64,000 nt of DNA, taken from NCBI RefSeq assembly GCF_900290275.1, contig NZ_LT985325.1:72765-136764 (forward strand). Direction: 5' to 3'. Each line of letters starts with the position of its first letter. The first letter of the stretch is position 1. The stretch is from Prevotella merdae. GTDB lineage: Bacteria > Bacteroidota > Bacteroidia > Bacteroidales > Bacteroidaceae. The notes below the pieces were generated by a model, which was given only the letters and a program-made list of their open reading frames with translations, did no database searches and was not told where the DNA came from. Shown here piece by piece: positions 53,263-63,819 of the stretch. A program made the position numbers and the translations under genes.

Positions 53263-54180
53263 ATGGAGCCATTCAAGATACACATTCTCGGGTGTGGCTC
53301 AGCCCTCCCGACACTCAGACATAATCCGTCTGCACAAGTTGTGGAGCTTCGTGGCAAACAGTTTATGATTGATTGTGGCGAGGGTACACAGACGCAGATG
53401 CGTCGTTCTCGCATTGGTTTCAACAAGGTTGTGGCTATATTCATCAGTCATATTCATGGTGATCATTGCTTTGGACTTATTGGCATGCTCTCGTCTTTCG
53501 GATTGCTCGGACGCACTATGCCTCTTGCCATATACGCACCAAAGGAATTTAAACCCGTGCTTGACATGATGCTTAAAACCTTCTGCTACGACTTCGACTA
53601 TGAGATACAGTTTCATGCTGTCGATACAACCAAACAACAGGTAATATACGAAGACCGCAGTCTTACGGTAGAGTCTATTCCGCTCAAGCATCGTTTGCCC
53701 ACTTGCGGTTTCCTATTCCGCGAGAAGCCAACCTTGCCACATATACGCCGCGACATGATTGACTTTTATCATATACCAGTTTCGCAGATAAACAATATCA
53801 AGAACGGAGCTTCGTGGACTGATGAAGAAGGTCGTGAGATACCAAATTCGCGTCTTACAACTCCTGCCGATCCTGCTCGCAGTTATGCTTATTGTAGCGA
53901 CACTTGCTATTTGCCGTCATTGCACGAGCGCGTTGCTGGTGTTAGTTGTCTTTATCACGAGTCTACATACATCACTGCAGATATCGACCGTGCCGAGATG
54001 TACTATCATAGTACAGCTGCACAGGCTGCACAGGTTGCTCGAGATGCTAATGTGGGTCGCTTGCTTCTTGGACATTATAGTTCTAAATACGACGATGAGC
54101 AGCAGTTGCTTAAGGAGGCTCAAGAGGTATTTCCTGAGTCGCAACTCACTGCTGAAGGTATGACAATCGACCTTAAGTGA
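53263..54180 (+). CDS. rnz: Ribonuclease Z
   Basis: 305 residues, typical of the short RNase Z form. The zinc-binding motif HIHGDH gives H63, H65, D67 and H68. Other conserved parts are GCGSALPT, FMIDCGEGTQTQMRR, and LGHYSSKYDD near the end. It cuts the 3' trailer of tRNA precursors that lack a CCA. It starts directly after the stop of the preceding lipoprotein gene. A 12-bp hairpin ends the unit. Confidence 0.95.
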   Translation: MEPFKIHILGCGSALPTLRHNPSAQVVELRGKQFMIDCGEGTQTQMRRSRIGFNKVVAIFISHIHGDHCFGLIGMLSSFGLLGRTMPLAIYAPKEFKPVLDMMLKTFCYDFDYEIQFHAVDTTKQQVIYEDRSLTVESIPLKHRLPTCGFLFREKPTLPHIRRDMIDFYHIPVSQINNIKNGASWTDEEGREIPNSRLTTPADPARSYAYCSDTCYLPSLHERVAGVSCLYHESTYITADIDRAEMYYHSTAAQAAQVARDANVGRLLLGHYSSKYDDEQQLLKEAQEVFPESQLTAEGMTIDLK

Positions 54181-54194
54181 TGTTGTATTATATT

Positions 54195-54247
54195 ACACTT
54201 TCGACCGTAAATGCTAAATATTGTTAAGTGTTCATGGTCGAAAGTGT
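54195..54247 (+). terminator. Hairpin terminator after rnz
   Basis: ACACTTTCGACC (54195-54206) pairs with GGTCGAAAGTGT (54236-54247); the loop is 29 bases and TTCGTT follows. Confidence 0.7.
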
Positions 54248-54277
54248 TTCGTTAAAACAACTTGTCGAAAAAATGTA

Positions 54278-54285
54278 TATCTTTG
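54278..54285 (+). promoter_or_regulatory. -7 box (TATCTTTG) for the orphan sorting-domain gene
   Basis: TATCTTTG with TTG about 16 bases upstream, 46 bases before the start codon. Confidence 0.6.
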
Positions 54286-54330
54286 CATCATATAGATGTA
54301 AATGTATAAGTGCAACAAAAACCGAACGAT

Positions 54331-54654
54331 ATGGTAAAATATATACTCTCATTATTTCTTTTGACTGCCTTTGTGGCAACAATGCCGCTTAAAGCATCAG
54401 CAAGCCGTATGGCTGAGATAGAGCTTATCGACAACAACGACTTCAATAAGGTTGTTATTACCCTTAACGGCTCTAATCTGCGTGTTACGGGTGCTGAGGG
54501 TATGACGTTGTGTATATACAACATTGCTGGTGGACAGCCTGTGATGAAGGCAAAGGTTGAAAGTGCTGACAAGACGTACGACCTTACACTTCCAAAGGGA
54601 GTGTACATAGTACAGGTTGGCAATAAGGCTACAAGAAAGATTGTTATCAAATAA
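54331..54654 (+). CDS. Stand-alone T9SS C-terminal domain protein (107 aa)
   Basis: A signal peptide (MVKYILSLFLLTAFVATMPL, ending near ASAS) is followed directly by one ~75-residue domain, ending GVYIVQVGNKATRKIVIK. This is the pattern of a T9SS type A-like sorting domain: a strand with LCIYNIAGGQ, then YDLTLPKGVYIVQ and the K-[IV]-[IV]-K end. Nothing else is attached: there is no catalytic or binding module. A GTG-initiated longer frame at 54310 adds seven residues and is less likely. It may be a free decoy, a regulator of the secretion pathway or a decayed cargo; undetermined. Confidence 0.75.
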   Translation: MVKYILSLFLLTAFVATMPLKASASRMAEIELIDNNDFNKVVITLNGSNLRVTGAEGMTLCIYNIAGGQPVMKAKVESADKTYDLTLPKGVYIVQVGNKATRKIVIK

Positions 54655-54687
54655 AAAAAACAGTAGTCAATTTCGAATACTGCAAAA

Positions 54688-56244
54688 GTGAACATTCATA
54701 AGATTTTTATATTGTTTCTTCTCCTGGTAGGAGTGTTTAGCTCATGCCAAGAGAAGGAATTTCGTATTCCCATAACTCTCGAATCGTTTGCTGATATGGC
54801 AGACGTTAAGTATCGTGTTGACGCCGACTTGCTTAGCGAAAGTCTGCGTCATGTTGTCTTGGCAGATACCGATCGTGAGACTCCTGATATTCAAGCTCGT
54901 CGTCATTATCTTGATGGTGGACAGCTTGTATGGGTCACTCGTAATGGCATCTCGTCAAAAGCAGATACTTTGCTTACATATTTAGCTACGGTAGACAGTA
55001 TAGGCTTTTCATCCGAAAAGTTTTGCTACTCTTCTTTAAGTAGCGACCTCCAACGGGCACGAGATCTTGATTTCGATTCCGACAAGGATAGTCGTAATAA
55101 TATAAATAAGGTGTATGCTCGTTTGGAGTATCGTCTTACAAAGGCTTTCTTGCGATATGTCGAGGGTATGCGTTTTGGTTTTGTCAATCCATACGATGCC
55201 TTCAATCGTCTTGATGTGCGTGACAGTAGTGGTGTTTACACATCTTACCGTTCGTTGTACGATGTTCCTACAAAGCGACCTGATGCCAAGTTTGTATCTG
55301 AGGCATTTGCTGTAATGGCTGGCAATGATAAGGCTGTAGGCACTTTTCTGGCTGCATCTCGTCCTGAGAATCCTCTTTATCATGTTTTTTATAAACGTTT
55401 ACACGAGTCACTTTCTACTGCAGAGCGTTGTCTTGTGCTTTGTAATATGGAGCGTAGCCGTTGGCGTCATGGCAACTATCCGCAACAACATAAGAAGTAT
55501 GTGCTGGTCAATGTTCCGTCATTATATCTTGTTGCCACTGATGGCGACGAGCATCTCACCATGCGTATAGGTTTTGGTAGCTTGAAGACAAAGACACCGT
55601 TGCTGACAAGCAAGATAAAACGAATGGACTTTAATCCGCAGTGGATTATACCTAAGAGCATCATCAAGACTTCTGTCAGGCACAATGCTGGCAATACAGC
55701 CTATTTTGACAGTCACGATTATTTCATACGCCAGCGTTCAACAGGTCGTGAGGTAGATCCTGCTACTGTTACAGGCGATATGTTGATGAGTTCAGACTAT
55801 CTTGTGATACAGCGAGGTGGTGAGGGCAACTCGCTTGGACGTATCATATTCCGATTTGACAACGACTATTCTATCTATATGCACGACACGTCAAATCGTA
55901 ATGTCTTCTCGCGTAGCAACCGTAGTGTGTCGCATGGTTGTATACGTGTAGAGAAGCCTTACGACCTTGCCGTCTTTATGCTTGCCGATAAGGACGAGTC
56001 GATGATGAAGAAGATAGATTATTCGATGACGGTCAAGTATGGTCGACATCGTACCGAGGACGACGATGTTAATAGTCCTATCAATCGTCGTATGATGCTT
56101 CGCAGCCTCAAGGTTGAGCCACAGGTTCCGGTGTTCATCACCTATTATACACTGTATCCTGATACTAATGGCACCCTTGTAAGGTATGATGATATCTATG
56201 GCTTCGATCCTGTTATATACCAGCGTATACAGAAGTATATGTAA
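54688..56244 (+). CDS. Lipoprotein L,D-transpeptidase (YcbB-like)
   Basis: 518 residues from a GTG start at 54688, giving MNIHKIFILFLLLVGVFSSC with a lipobox cysteine at residue 20. The catalytic YkuD domain is C-terminal: the conserved histidine in YMHDTSNRN and the nucleophile C418 in VSHGCIRVE. The N-terminal ~300 residues resemble the scaffold of YcbB/LdtD proteins. Such enzymes form 3-3 crosslinks in peptidoglycan or attach lipoproteins. No ATG is positioned to give the same signal peptide. It ends 49 bases before the second ECF sigma gene, so the cell-wall enzyme and the stress cassette may be linked. Confidence 0.88.
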   Translation: MNIHKIFILFLLLVGVFSSCQEKEFRIPITLESFADMADVKYRVDADLLSESLRHVVLADTDRETPDIQARRHYLDGGQLVWVTRNGISSKADTLLTYLATVDSIGFSSEKFCYSSLSSDLQRARDLDFDSDKDSRNNINKVYARLEYRLTKAFLRYVEGMRFGFVNPYDAFNRLDVRDSSGVYTSYRSLYDVPTKRPDAKFVSEAFAVMAGNDKAVGTFLAASRPENPLYHVFYKRLHESLSTAERCLVLCNMERSRWRHGNYPQQHKKYVLVNVPSLYLVATDGDEHLTMRIGFGSLKTKTPLLTSKIKRMDFNPQWIIPKSIIKTSVRHNAGNTAYFDSHDYFIRQRSTGREVDPATVTGDMLMSSDYLVIQRGGEGNSLGRIIFRFDNDYSIYMHDTSNRNVFSRSNRSVSHGCIRVEKPYDLAVFMLADKDESMMKKIDYSMTVKYGRHRTEDDDVNSPINRRMMLRSLKVEPQVPVFITYYTLYPDTNGTLVRYDDIYGFDPVIYQRIQKYM

Positions 56245-56293
56245 ATAGTCATTGCCAACTCACGTGAAGGAAGACAATTCGTCAATACAACAA

Positions 56294-56803
56294 ATGGATA
56301 TGACCGAGAAGCGCAAGCTTTTCGAGTCAATTGTTCCCCAGTACAGCGAGAAGTTGTATTGGGCGATACGTCGTATAGTGTTGTGTCACGACGATGCCAA
56401 CGACGTGTTGCAGAATGTGTTTATTAAGGTGTGGAATGGCATTGACGATTTTAAGAATCGCTCTAAGTTGTCTACTTGGCTTTATCGCATTGCTGTCAAC
56501 GAGGCTCTCGACTTTCTAAGGCGTAAGCGCAACGTGGCATCGCTTGATATTTCAGACAATATATCTGTGGCAGACAGCCTTGAAGCCGACCAGTATTTTG
56601 ATGGCGACAGGGTTCAGGCATTGCTTCAAGAGGCAATAGCTTCACTGCCAGATGTACAGAGGGTGGTGTTCAACCTTCGTTATTATGACGAGATGAAGTA
56701 TTCGGAGATAAGCCAGTTGCTCGACACTTCCGAAGGAGCTTTGAAGGCAAGTTATCATATTGCGGTGAAAAAAATAACTGCATTTATGAAAGAACATCAG
56801 TAA
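56294..56803 (+). CDS. ECF sigma-70-type factor (cassette 2)
   Basis: 169 residues from the ATG at 56294; another ATG is at 56300, and an upstream TTG at 56252 is less likely. Regions 2 and 4 are as in its paralogue: DDANDVLQNVFIKVWNGIDD, LSTWLYRIAVNEALDFLRRK, LPDVQRVVFNLRYYDEMKYS, and a final helix EGALKASYHIAVKKITAF. Shared residues with the minus-strand copy include HDDAxDVxQxVF, WxYRIAxNEAL and FNLRYYDE. It follows the L,D-transpeptidase and precedes the anti-sigma-like gene by 70 bases. Confidence 0.93.
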   Translation: MDMTEKRKLFESIVPQYSEKLYWAIRRIVLCHDDANDVLQNVFIKVWNGIDDFKNRSKLSTWLYRIAVNEALDFLRRKRNVASLDISDNISVADSLEADQYFDGDRVQALLQEAIASLPDVQRVVFNLRYYDEMKYSEISQLLDTSEGALKASYHIAVKKITAFMKEHQ

Positions 56804-56873
56804 TATTTCATTTTTGTTTTAAACCATTACGCTATACAAACGTCAAACATATAGAACTAATAAAGTAATTTGT

Positions 56874-57284
56874 ATGGAATCTGATGAAAGATATATAGAA
56901 TCATGTTTTGGCAAGAAGGCTCCTTTTACGGTGCCTGAAGGCTATTTCGACAACCTTACGCAAAACATAATGAATAGTGTTGAGGCTGCCGATAAGGTAG
57001 TGCCGCATGTACCAGAGGCAACTCAGCAGAATAAAGTCATAACAATTAATTGGTGGCACCGTTGTCGCCGTTATGCGGCAGTGGCTGCTTGTGTTGCTTT
57101 TATTGTGGGAGGTGTGTCGGTTTGGCAATTTAAGTCTACTGCAGATACAGGCAAGACACATATTGCAACAGCAACACATCACAGCACATATGATGCTTCG
57201 GCATACAATAGTGTGAGCGACGAGGAGATTAACTACTCTATGCTCGACAATCAGGATATGTATACACTTATGGCAAGCAACTGA
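56874..57284 (+). CDS. Membrane anti-sigma-like protein (cassette 2)
   Basis: 136 residues. The N-terminal GKKAPFTVPEGYFDNL (residues 13-28) matches GKRMPYTTPDNFFDKL of cassette 1. One membrane segment lies near residues 67-84 (YAAVAACVAFIVGGVSVW), followed by a periplasmic tail of ~50 polar residues. No zinc-finger anti-sigma motif. It lies five bases before the Spy-like gene. Likely function: sequester the sigma factor at the membrane until an envelope signal appears; inference from layout and the shared motif. Confidence 0.75.
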   Translation: MESDERYIESCFGKKAPFTVPEGYFDNLTQNIMNSVEAADKVVPHVPEATQQNKVITINWWHRCRRYAAVAACVAFIVGGVSVWQFKSTADTGKTHIATATHHSTYDASAYNSVSDEEINYSMLDNQDMYTLMASN

Positions 57285-57289
57285 CGATT

Positions 57290-57745
57290 ATGAGTTTAAG
57301 AAGATACATCATTTCAATATTGTTGGTATTGTGCGGCGTCTTAGCTATAGCGCAAGAACCAAAGAAGTTTGACCCGGCACAGTTCGAGGCAAACTTAGAG
57401 CAGTTTGTTGCTACAGAGGCGCGACTAACTCCTGCTGAGTCAGCCGAGTTTTTCCCTTTATACAGAGAGATGCGCAAAAAGCAAATGGCTTATTTCTGCG
57501 ACCATCGTCGTTGGCATTATATTGATGAGGCTGACGACAAAGCATGTGCCGATGCTATACGCCGACTCGATAACAATGATCTCGAGATTAAACGTTTACA
57601 GCAAGCCTATCACGAGAAGTTCTTGCGTATTCTGCCTGCCTCAAAAGTTTATCGCATTATTAAGGCAGAGGACAAGTTTCACAGACAGCAGTTCAAGCGC
57701 ATACATGCTAATGGCAAGCGACACCGTCAACATGGTGCCAATTAG
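57290..57745 (+). CDS. Exported Spy/CpxP-like small protein (cassette 2)
   Basis: 151 residues with a signal peptide (MSLRRYIISILLVLCGVLAI..., ending near AQEP). The mature protein is helical, with 'FVATEARLTPAESAEFFPLY' and a histidine- and arginine-rich tail (FKRIHANGKRHRQHGAN). It corresponds in position and pattern to the gene at 49244: both have a signal peptide, an acidic-helical middle, and a basic tail. Start five bases after the preceding stop. Possible periplasmic sensor or metal-responsive chaperone; not proven. Confidence 0.65.
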   Translation: MSLRRYIISILLVLCGVLAIAQEPKKFDPAQFEANLEQFVATEARLTPAESAEFFPLYREMRKKQMAYFCDHRRWHYIDEADDKACADAIRRLDNNDLEIKRLQQAYHEKFLRILPASKVYRIIKAEDKFHRQQFKRIHANGKRHRQHGAN

Positions 57746-57781
57746 CCTATTTTGTTTATTCAATAAGACTATTTGATAATA

Positions 57782-58513
57782 ATGACCAGATATTTTGTGG
57801 TGTTTGCTTACGACGGCACCAACTATCACGGCTGGCAGATTCAGCCTAATGGCAATAGTGTACAAGAGGAACTTCAGAAGGCTCTCTCAATATTACTTCG
57901 TGAGAATATAGAGGTGGTTGGAGCCGGACGCACAGATGCAGGTGTGCATGCTCGCCGTATGACAGCACATTTTGAAACAGAACGCGCTGTTGATTGCGCT
58001 CAACTTACATATAAACTTGGCCGCTTATTGCCTCGCGATATATCAGTTTACGATGTATATCCTGTTGCCCCCGACATGCACGCGCGCTTTAGTGCAACGC
58101 TCCGTACATATCATTATTATGTGCACACACGCAAGAACCCATTCTTGCGTCATTATTCATGCCAGTTGCATTATGATCTTGATTATGATCTTATGAACAA
58201 GGCTGCGCAGCACCTTCTGCAAGTTGACGACTTTGGAGCTTTTTGCAAAGCACATGCCGATGTAAAGACAACGCTGTGTAATGTAACAGAAGCCCAGTGG
58301 ATACGCGATGCCGATGACCAATGGCATTTCCGTATATCCGCCAATCGATTCCTCCGTAATATGGTGCGTGCTGTTGTTGGCACGCTGATAGAGGTTGGTA
58401 GACATCGTATGACGATAGATCAGTTTGATAAGGTTGTGGCAAGCGGAAGCCGTTCTAATGCAGGCGAGAGTATGCCTGGCAATGCGCTTTTCTTGGAGGA
58501 TGTGCGCTATTAA
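57782..58513 (+). CDS. truA: tRNA pseudouridine(38-40) synthase TruA
   Basis: 243 residues from the ATG at 57782. The catalytic aspartate D52 lies in GAGRTDAGVHA; YDGTNYHGWQIQP at the start and RISANRFLRNMVRAVVGTL near the end are characteristic TruA motifs. It converts uridines 38-40 of the anticodon stem to pseudouridine. An earlier in-frame TTG at 57773 is less likely. It follows the second ECF cassette by 36 bases and may be read from the same transcript. Confidence 0.96.
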   Translation: MTRYFVVFAYDGTNYHGWQIQPNGNSVQEELQKALSILLRENIEVVGAGRTDAGVHARRMTAHFETERAVDCAQLTYKLGRLLPRDISVYDVYPVAPDMHARFSATLRTYHYYVHTRKNPFLRHYSCQLHYDLDYDLMNKAAQHLLQVDDFGAFCKAHADVKTTLCNVTEAQWIRDADDQWHFRISANRFLRNMVRAVVGTLIEVGRHRMTIDQFDKVVASGSRSNAGESMPGNALFLEDVRY

Positions 58514-58532
58514 TATATATATATAATAAGGT

Positions 58533-59450
58533 ATGTGGTTAATATTAGCATTTTGCTCAGCGGCGTTGCTGGGCTTTTATGATGTTTTCAAGAAATTGGC
58601 GTTGCGCGATAACGCCGTTTTACCAGTTCTCTTTCTCAACACAATGATATGTTCGTTGTTGTTTCTGCCCTTTATCTTGCTGTCTACTTATACTGGTGTG
58701 CTCGATGGCAGTACATTCTTTGTTGAGACTTGCGGATGGCACGAGCATAAGTACATCGTGTTGAAGGCTCTTATCGTATTGTCGTCATGGGTATTTGGCT
58801 ATTTTGCAATGAAGAATCTGCCCATTACCATAGTTGGTCCTATCAATGCCACACGCCCCGTTATGGTACTTGTTGGTGCTATGCTTGTCTTTGGCGAGCG
58901 TCTTAACATTTGGCAGTGGTGTGGTGTGTTGCTTGCCATAGTGTCCTTCTTCCTTCTTAGTAGGAGTGGCAAGAAGGAAGGTGTCGACTTTAAGCACAAC
59001 AAATGGATATTCTCACTTGTGCTTGCTGCGGTACTTGGAGCTGTCAGCGGTCTATATGACAAGTATCTTATGGCGCCACCCGACAATGGAGGAGTCGGTT
59101 TAAGCCGAATGGTTGTGCAGAGTTGGTACAATATCTATCAGCTTTTTATGATGGGTTTGACAATGCTTCTTATCTGGTGGCCCACACGCAATAAGACCAC
59201 AAAGTTTCAGTGGCGCTGGAGCATCATTTTCATAAGTATCTTCCTTAGCATAGCCGACTTTGTCTATTTCTACGCCCTTAGTCTTCCGGGAGCTATGATT
59301 AGCATAGTGTCGATGGTTCGTAGAGGCAGCGTTGTTGTTAGCTTTTTCTGTGGAGCTGCTGTGTTCAAGGAAAAAAATCTACGCAGCAAGGCAGTTGATA
59401 TGCTGCTCGTATTGCTCGGAATGATATTCCTTTATATAGGAACCCGATAA
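58533..59450 (+). CDS. EamA/DMT-family transporter
   Basis: 305 residues with about ten hydrophobic helices in two halves, the EamA repeat arrangement of the drug/metabolite transporter superfamily. Helix ends such as GPINATRPVMVLVGAMLVFGE and PGAMISIVSMVRRGSVVVSF are the two EamA repeats. The substrate is unknown. It lies 19 bases after truA and ends at a strong terminator. Confidence 0.9.
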   Translation: MWLILAFCSAALLGFYDVFKKLALRDNAVLPVLFLNTMICSLLFLPFILLSTYTGVLDGSTFFVETCGWHEHKYIVLKALIVLSSWVFGYFAMKNLPITIVGPINATRPVMVLVGAMLVFGERLNIWQWCGVLLAIVSFFLLSRSGKKEGVDFKHNKWIFSLVLAAVLGAVSGLYDKYLMAPPDNGGVGLSRMVVQSWYNIYQLFMMGLTMLLIWWPTRNKTTKFQWRWSIIFISIFLSIADFVYFYALSLPGAMISIVSMVRRGSVVVSFFCGAAVFKEKNLRSKAVDMLLVLLGMIFLYIGTR

Positions 59451-59520
59451 AAAGTAACAATCCAAACACGTTAAGTGTAGTTTTGTATGTATTTTGATAC
59501 ATGGTTGTTGCAAAATGTAC

Positions 59521-59578
59521 ACTCTAAATTGAAAGATGTAACAAATAATTGAAAAACTCTTTCAATTTAGAGTTTTTT
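59521..59578 (+). terminator. Intrinsic terminator after the DMT transporter
   Basis: A perfect 16-bp stem, ACTCTAAATTGAAAGA (59521-59536) with its complement at 59558-59573, followed by a T run. Confidence 0.9.
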
Positions 59579-59614
59579 CTTTGTCCGTATTGTTCTTTTC
59601 TCGATATAAAATCG

Positions 59615-59622
59615 TAACTTTG
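59615..59622 (+). promoter_or_regulatory. -7 box (TAACTTTG) for dapA
   Basis: TAACTTTG fits TAnnTTTG, 34 bases before the start codon. Confidence 0.65.
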
Positions 59623-59656
59623 TAGCCAAATCGAAATATTCAAAGTTCAATATATT

Positions 59657-60544
59657 ATGGCACGAAACATATTCAAAGGATTGGGTGTAGCCTTGGTGAC
59701 ACCATTTACAACCGAAGGAGAAGTGGACTACAAGGCTTTAAAGCGTCTTGTAGAGTATCTAATACAGAACGGTGCCGACTTCCTTTGTATCCTTGCAACT
59801 ACAGGTGAGACTCCGTGTCTCTCTACCGACGAAAAGAACAAGATAAAGCAACTCGTTATAGATGTAAACCGTGGACGTGTGCCTATTCTTATTGGATGTG
59901 GTGGCAATAACACACGCGCTGTTGTGGAAGAGTTGAAGACTACAGATTGGACCGGTATTGATGGTATCCTTAGTGTTTGTCCCTACTACAACAAACCTTC
60001 ACAGGAAGGTCTTTACCAGCACTTCAAGGCCATAGCCGAGGCAAGTCCGTTGCCAGTTGTGCTATATAACGTTCCTGGTAGAACCGGCATCAATATGAAG
60101 TCGGAGACAACAGTGCGTCTTGCTAATGATTGCGAAAATATTGTTGCCATTAAGGAGGCAAGTGGCAGTCTTGAGCAGGTAGACGAGATTATAAAGAACA
60201 AGCCCGATCGTTTCGACGTTATCAGTGGCGACGATGCCCTTACCTTCTCTATGGTGGCAAGTGGCGCTGCAGGTAGCATCTCTGTTATAGGCAATGCGTT
60301 GCCAAGAGAGGTGTCTCGAATGATTCGTCTTGAGTTCAAGGGCGAGTACGAGGGAGCACGCACTATACATCATCGCTTTACCGAACTTTATTCACTTCTG
60401 TTTGTTGATGGCAATCCTGCGGGTGTTAAGGCATTGTTGCACGAAATGGGCTTCATTGAGAACGTGCTTCGTCTGCCTCTTGTGCCTACACGTATCACCA
60501 CTCTTCAGAAGATGACTGAGATTCTGAAGACATTGAAGATATAA
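59657..60544 (+). CDS. dapA: 4-Hydroxy-tetrahydrodipicolinate synthase
   Basis: 295 residues. Schiff-base lysine K166 in VAIKEASG and catalytic tyrosine Y137 in VVLYNVPGRTG are visible, together with ATTGETPCL in place of the usual GTTGE loop. It condenses pyruvate with aspartate semialdehyde, the first committed step of lysine and diaminopimelate synthesis. It has its own promoter and is followed directly by a permease gene, then ligA. Confidence 0.96.
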   Translation: MARNIFKGLGVALVTPFTTEGEVDYKALKRLVEYLIQNGADFLCILATTGETPCLSTDEKNKIKQLVIDVNRGRVPILIGCGGNNTRAVVEELKTTDWTGIDGILSVCPYYNKPSQEGLYQHFKAIAEASPLPVVLYNVPGRTGINMKSETTVRLANDCENIVAIKEASGSLEQVDEIIKNKPDRFDVISGDDALTFSMVASGAAGSISVIGNALPREVSRMIRLEFKGEYEGARTIHHRFTELYSLLFVDGNPAGVKALLHEMGFIENVLRLPLVPTRITTLQKMTEILKTLKI

Positions 60545-60548
60545 AATC

Positions 60549-61580
60549 TTGCATAAGATAGTTGCTTTGAAACACGAAGCTCTAATATTTTTTATGGCTG
60601 GCATTGGTGCCGTTGCCTTGTTGCTGCTCAATGTATTTTACGGGGCGGTTAACATACCCATGTCTTCTGTGTGGAGTATCTTGTGTGGGGGCAGCGATAC
60701 CAATGCCAGTTGGCGTTTCATCATACTCGAGTCGCGTTTGCCTCAAGCTGTCACAGCATTGCTTACTGGTGGCGCTTTGTCGGTATGTGGCCTTATGCTT
60801 CAGGCTGTGTTTCGCAATCCTCTTGCCGATCCTTCTATACTTGGCATTAGCTCAGGTTCGGGCTTGGGTGTAGCTCTTGTCATGCTGTTCTTTGGTGGAG
60901 GCATATCTATTGGTAATTTAAGCTTAGGTGGATTTGCTGCTGTATTGGCAGCAGCCTTCGTAGGGGCAATGCTTGTCACGCTGCTTATGTTCACGCTTTC
61001 GGGCATAATACGCAGTAATGCCATGCTGCTTATTGTCGGAGTGATGACAGGATATCTGTCGTCTTCGGTCATATTGCTGCTCAACTTCTTTGCTTCTGCC
61101 GATGGTGTAAGGGCATATATGTTGTGGGGAATGGGCAATTTTGCCAGTGTTTCTGCCGACCGTCTACCTGTATTTGCTACAGTGTCGGTAGTATGTCTTA
61201 TTACATCTGTCATGCTTGTCAAACCGCTAAATGTACTTGTTCTCGGTCCACAATATGCTCGCAATCTTGGTATCAACACCCGACGGTTGCGCAATGTTAT
61301 ACTCTTAGTTACCGGATTGCTTACGGCTCTCACCACTGCCTTTTGTGGTCCCATAGCGTTTCTCGGTCTTGCTGTTCCACATATTGCCCGTCTGCTATTA
61401 CGTACCGATGACTATCGCTTGCTTTTGCCTGCCACAATCCTTATAGGTTCTATTGTGGCTTTGCTGTGCAACTTTGCTTGTGTGCTTCCGGCTGATGGGG
61501 GAGTGATACCGGTTAATGCAGTAACCCCTATTGTAGGAGCTCCGGTTATAATATATATAATGTTAAGAAAACATCTTTAG
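60549..61580 (+). CDS. FecCD/BtuC-family ABC transporter permease
   Basis: 343 residues if the TTG at 60549 is the start; the first in-frame ATG (60594) would cut into the first membrane helix. Ten membrane segments are seen, with LPQAVTALLTGGALSVCGLMLQAVFRNPLADP and the GFCGPIAFLGLAVPH-like FCGPIAFLGLAVPHIAR typical of iron-siderophore and B12 permeases. No binding protein or ATPase gene accompanies it, so partners must lie elsewhere. It is four bases after dapA and so is probably co-translated with it. Confidence 0.88.
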   Translation: MHKIVALKHEALIFFMAGIGAVALLLLNVFYGAVNIPMSSVWSILCGGSDTNASWRFIILESRLPQAVTALLTGGALSVCGLMLQAVFRNPLADPSILGISSGSGLGVALVMLFFGGGISIGNLSLGGFAAVLAAAFVGAMLVTLLMFTLSGIIRSNAMLLIVGVMTGYLSSSVILLLNFFASADGVRAYMLWGMGNFASVSADRLPVFATVSVVCLITSVMLVKPLNVLVLGPQYARNLGINTRRLRNVILLVTGLLTALTTAFCGPIAFLGLAVPHIARLLLRTDDYRLLLPATILIGSIVALLCNFACVLPADGGVIPVNAVTPIVGAPVIIYIMLRKHL

Positions 61581-61628
61581 ATAATTAAAGACTAATTACA
61601 GCCTAAATTAAGGCTGAACATATAATAA

Positions 61629-63758
<2,130 letters not shown>

Positions 63759-63819
63759 ACAACTGCCACGCAATAGAGATTTCTAATAATTCTTGCCTGT
63801 GGCATCTAAAATAAAAATT

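Noticed and set aside
56252..56293. Upstream TTG start for the second ECF sigma factor
   Set aside because: It adds 14 residues without similarity to the paralogue, and two ATG codons follow at 56294 and 56300.
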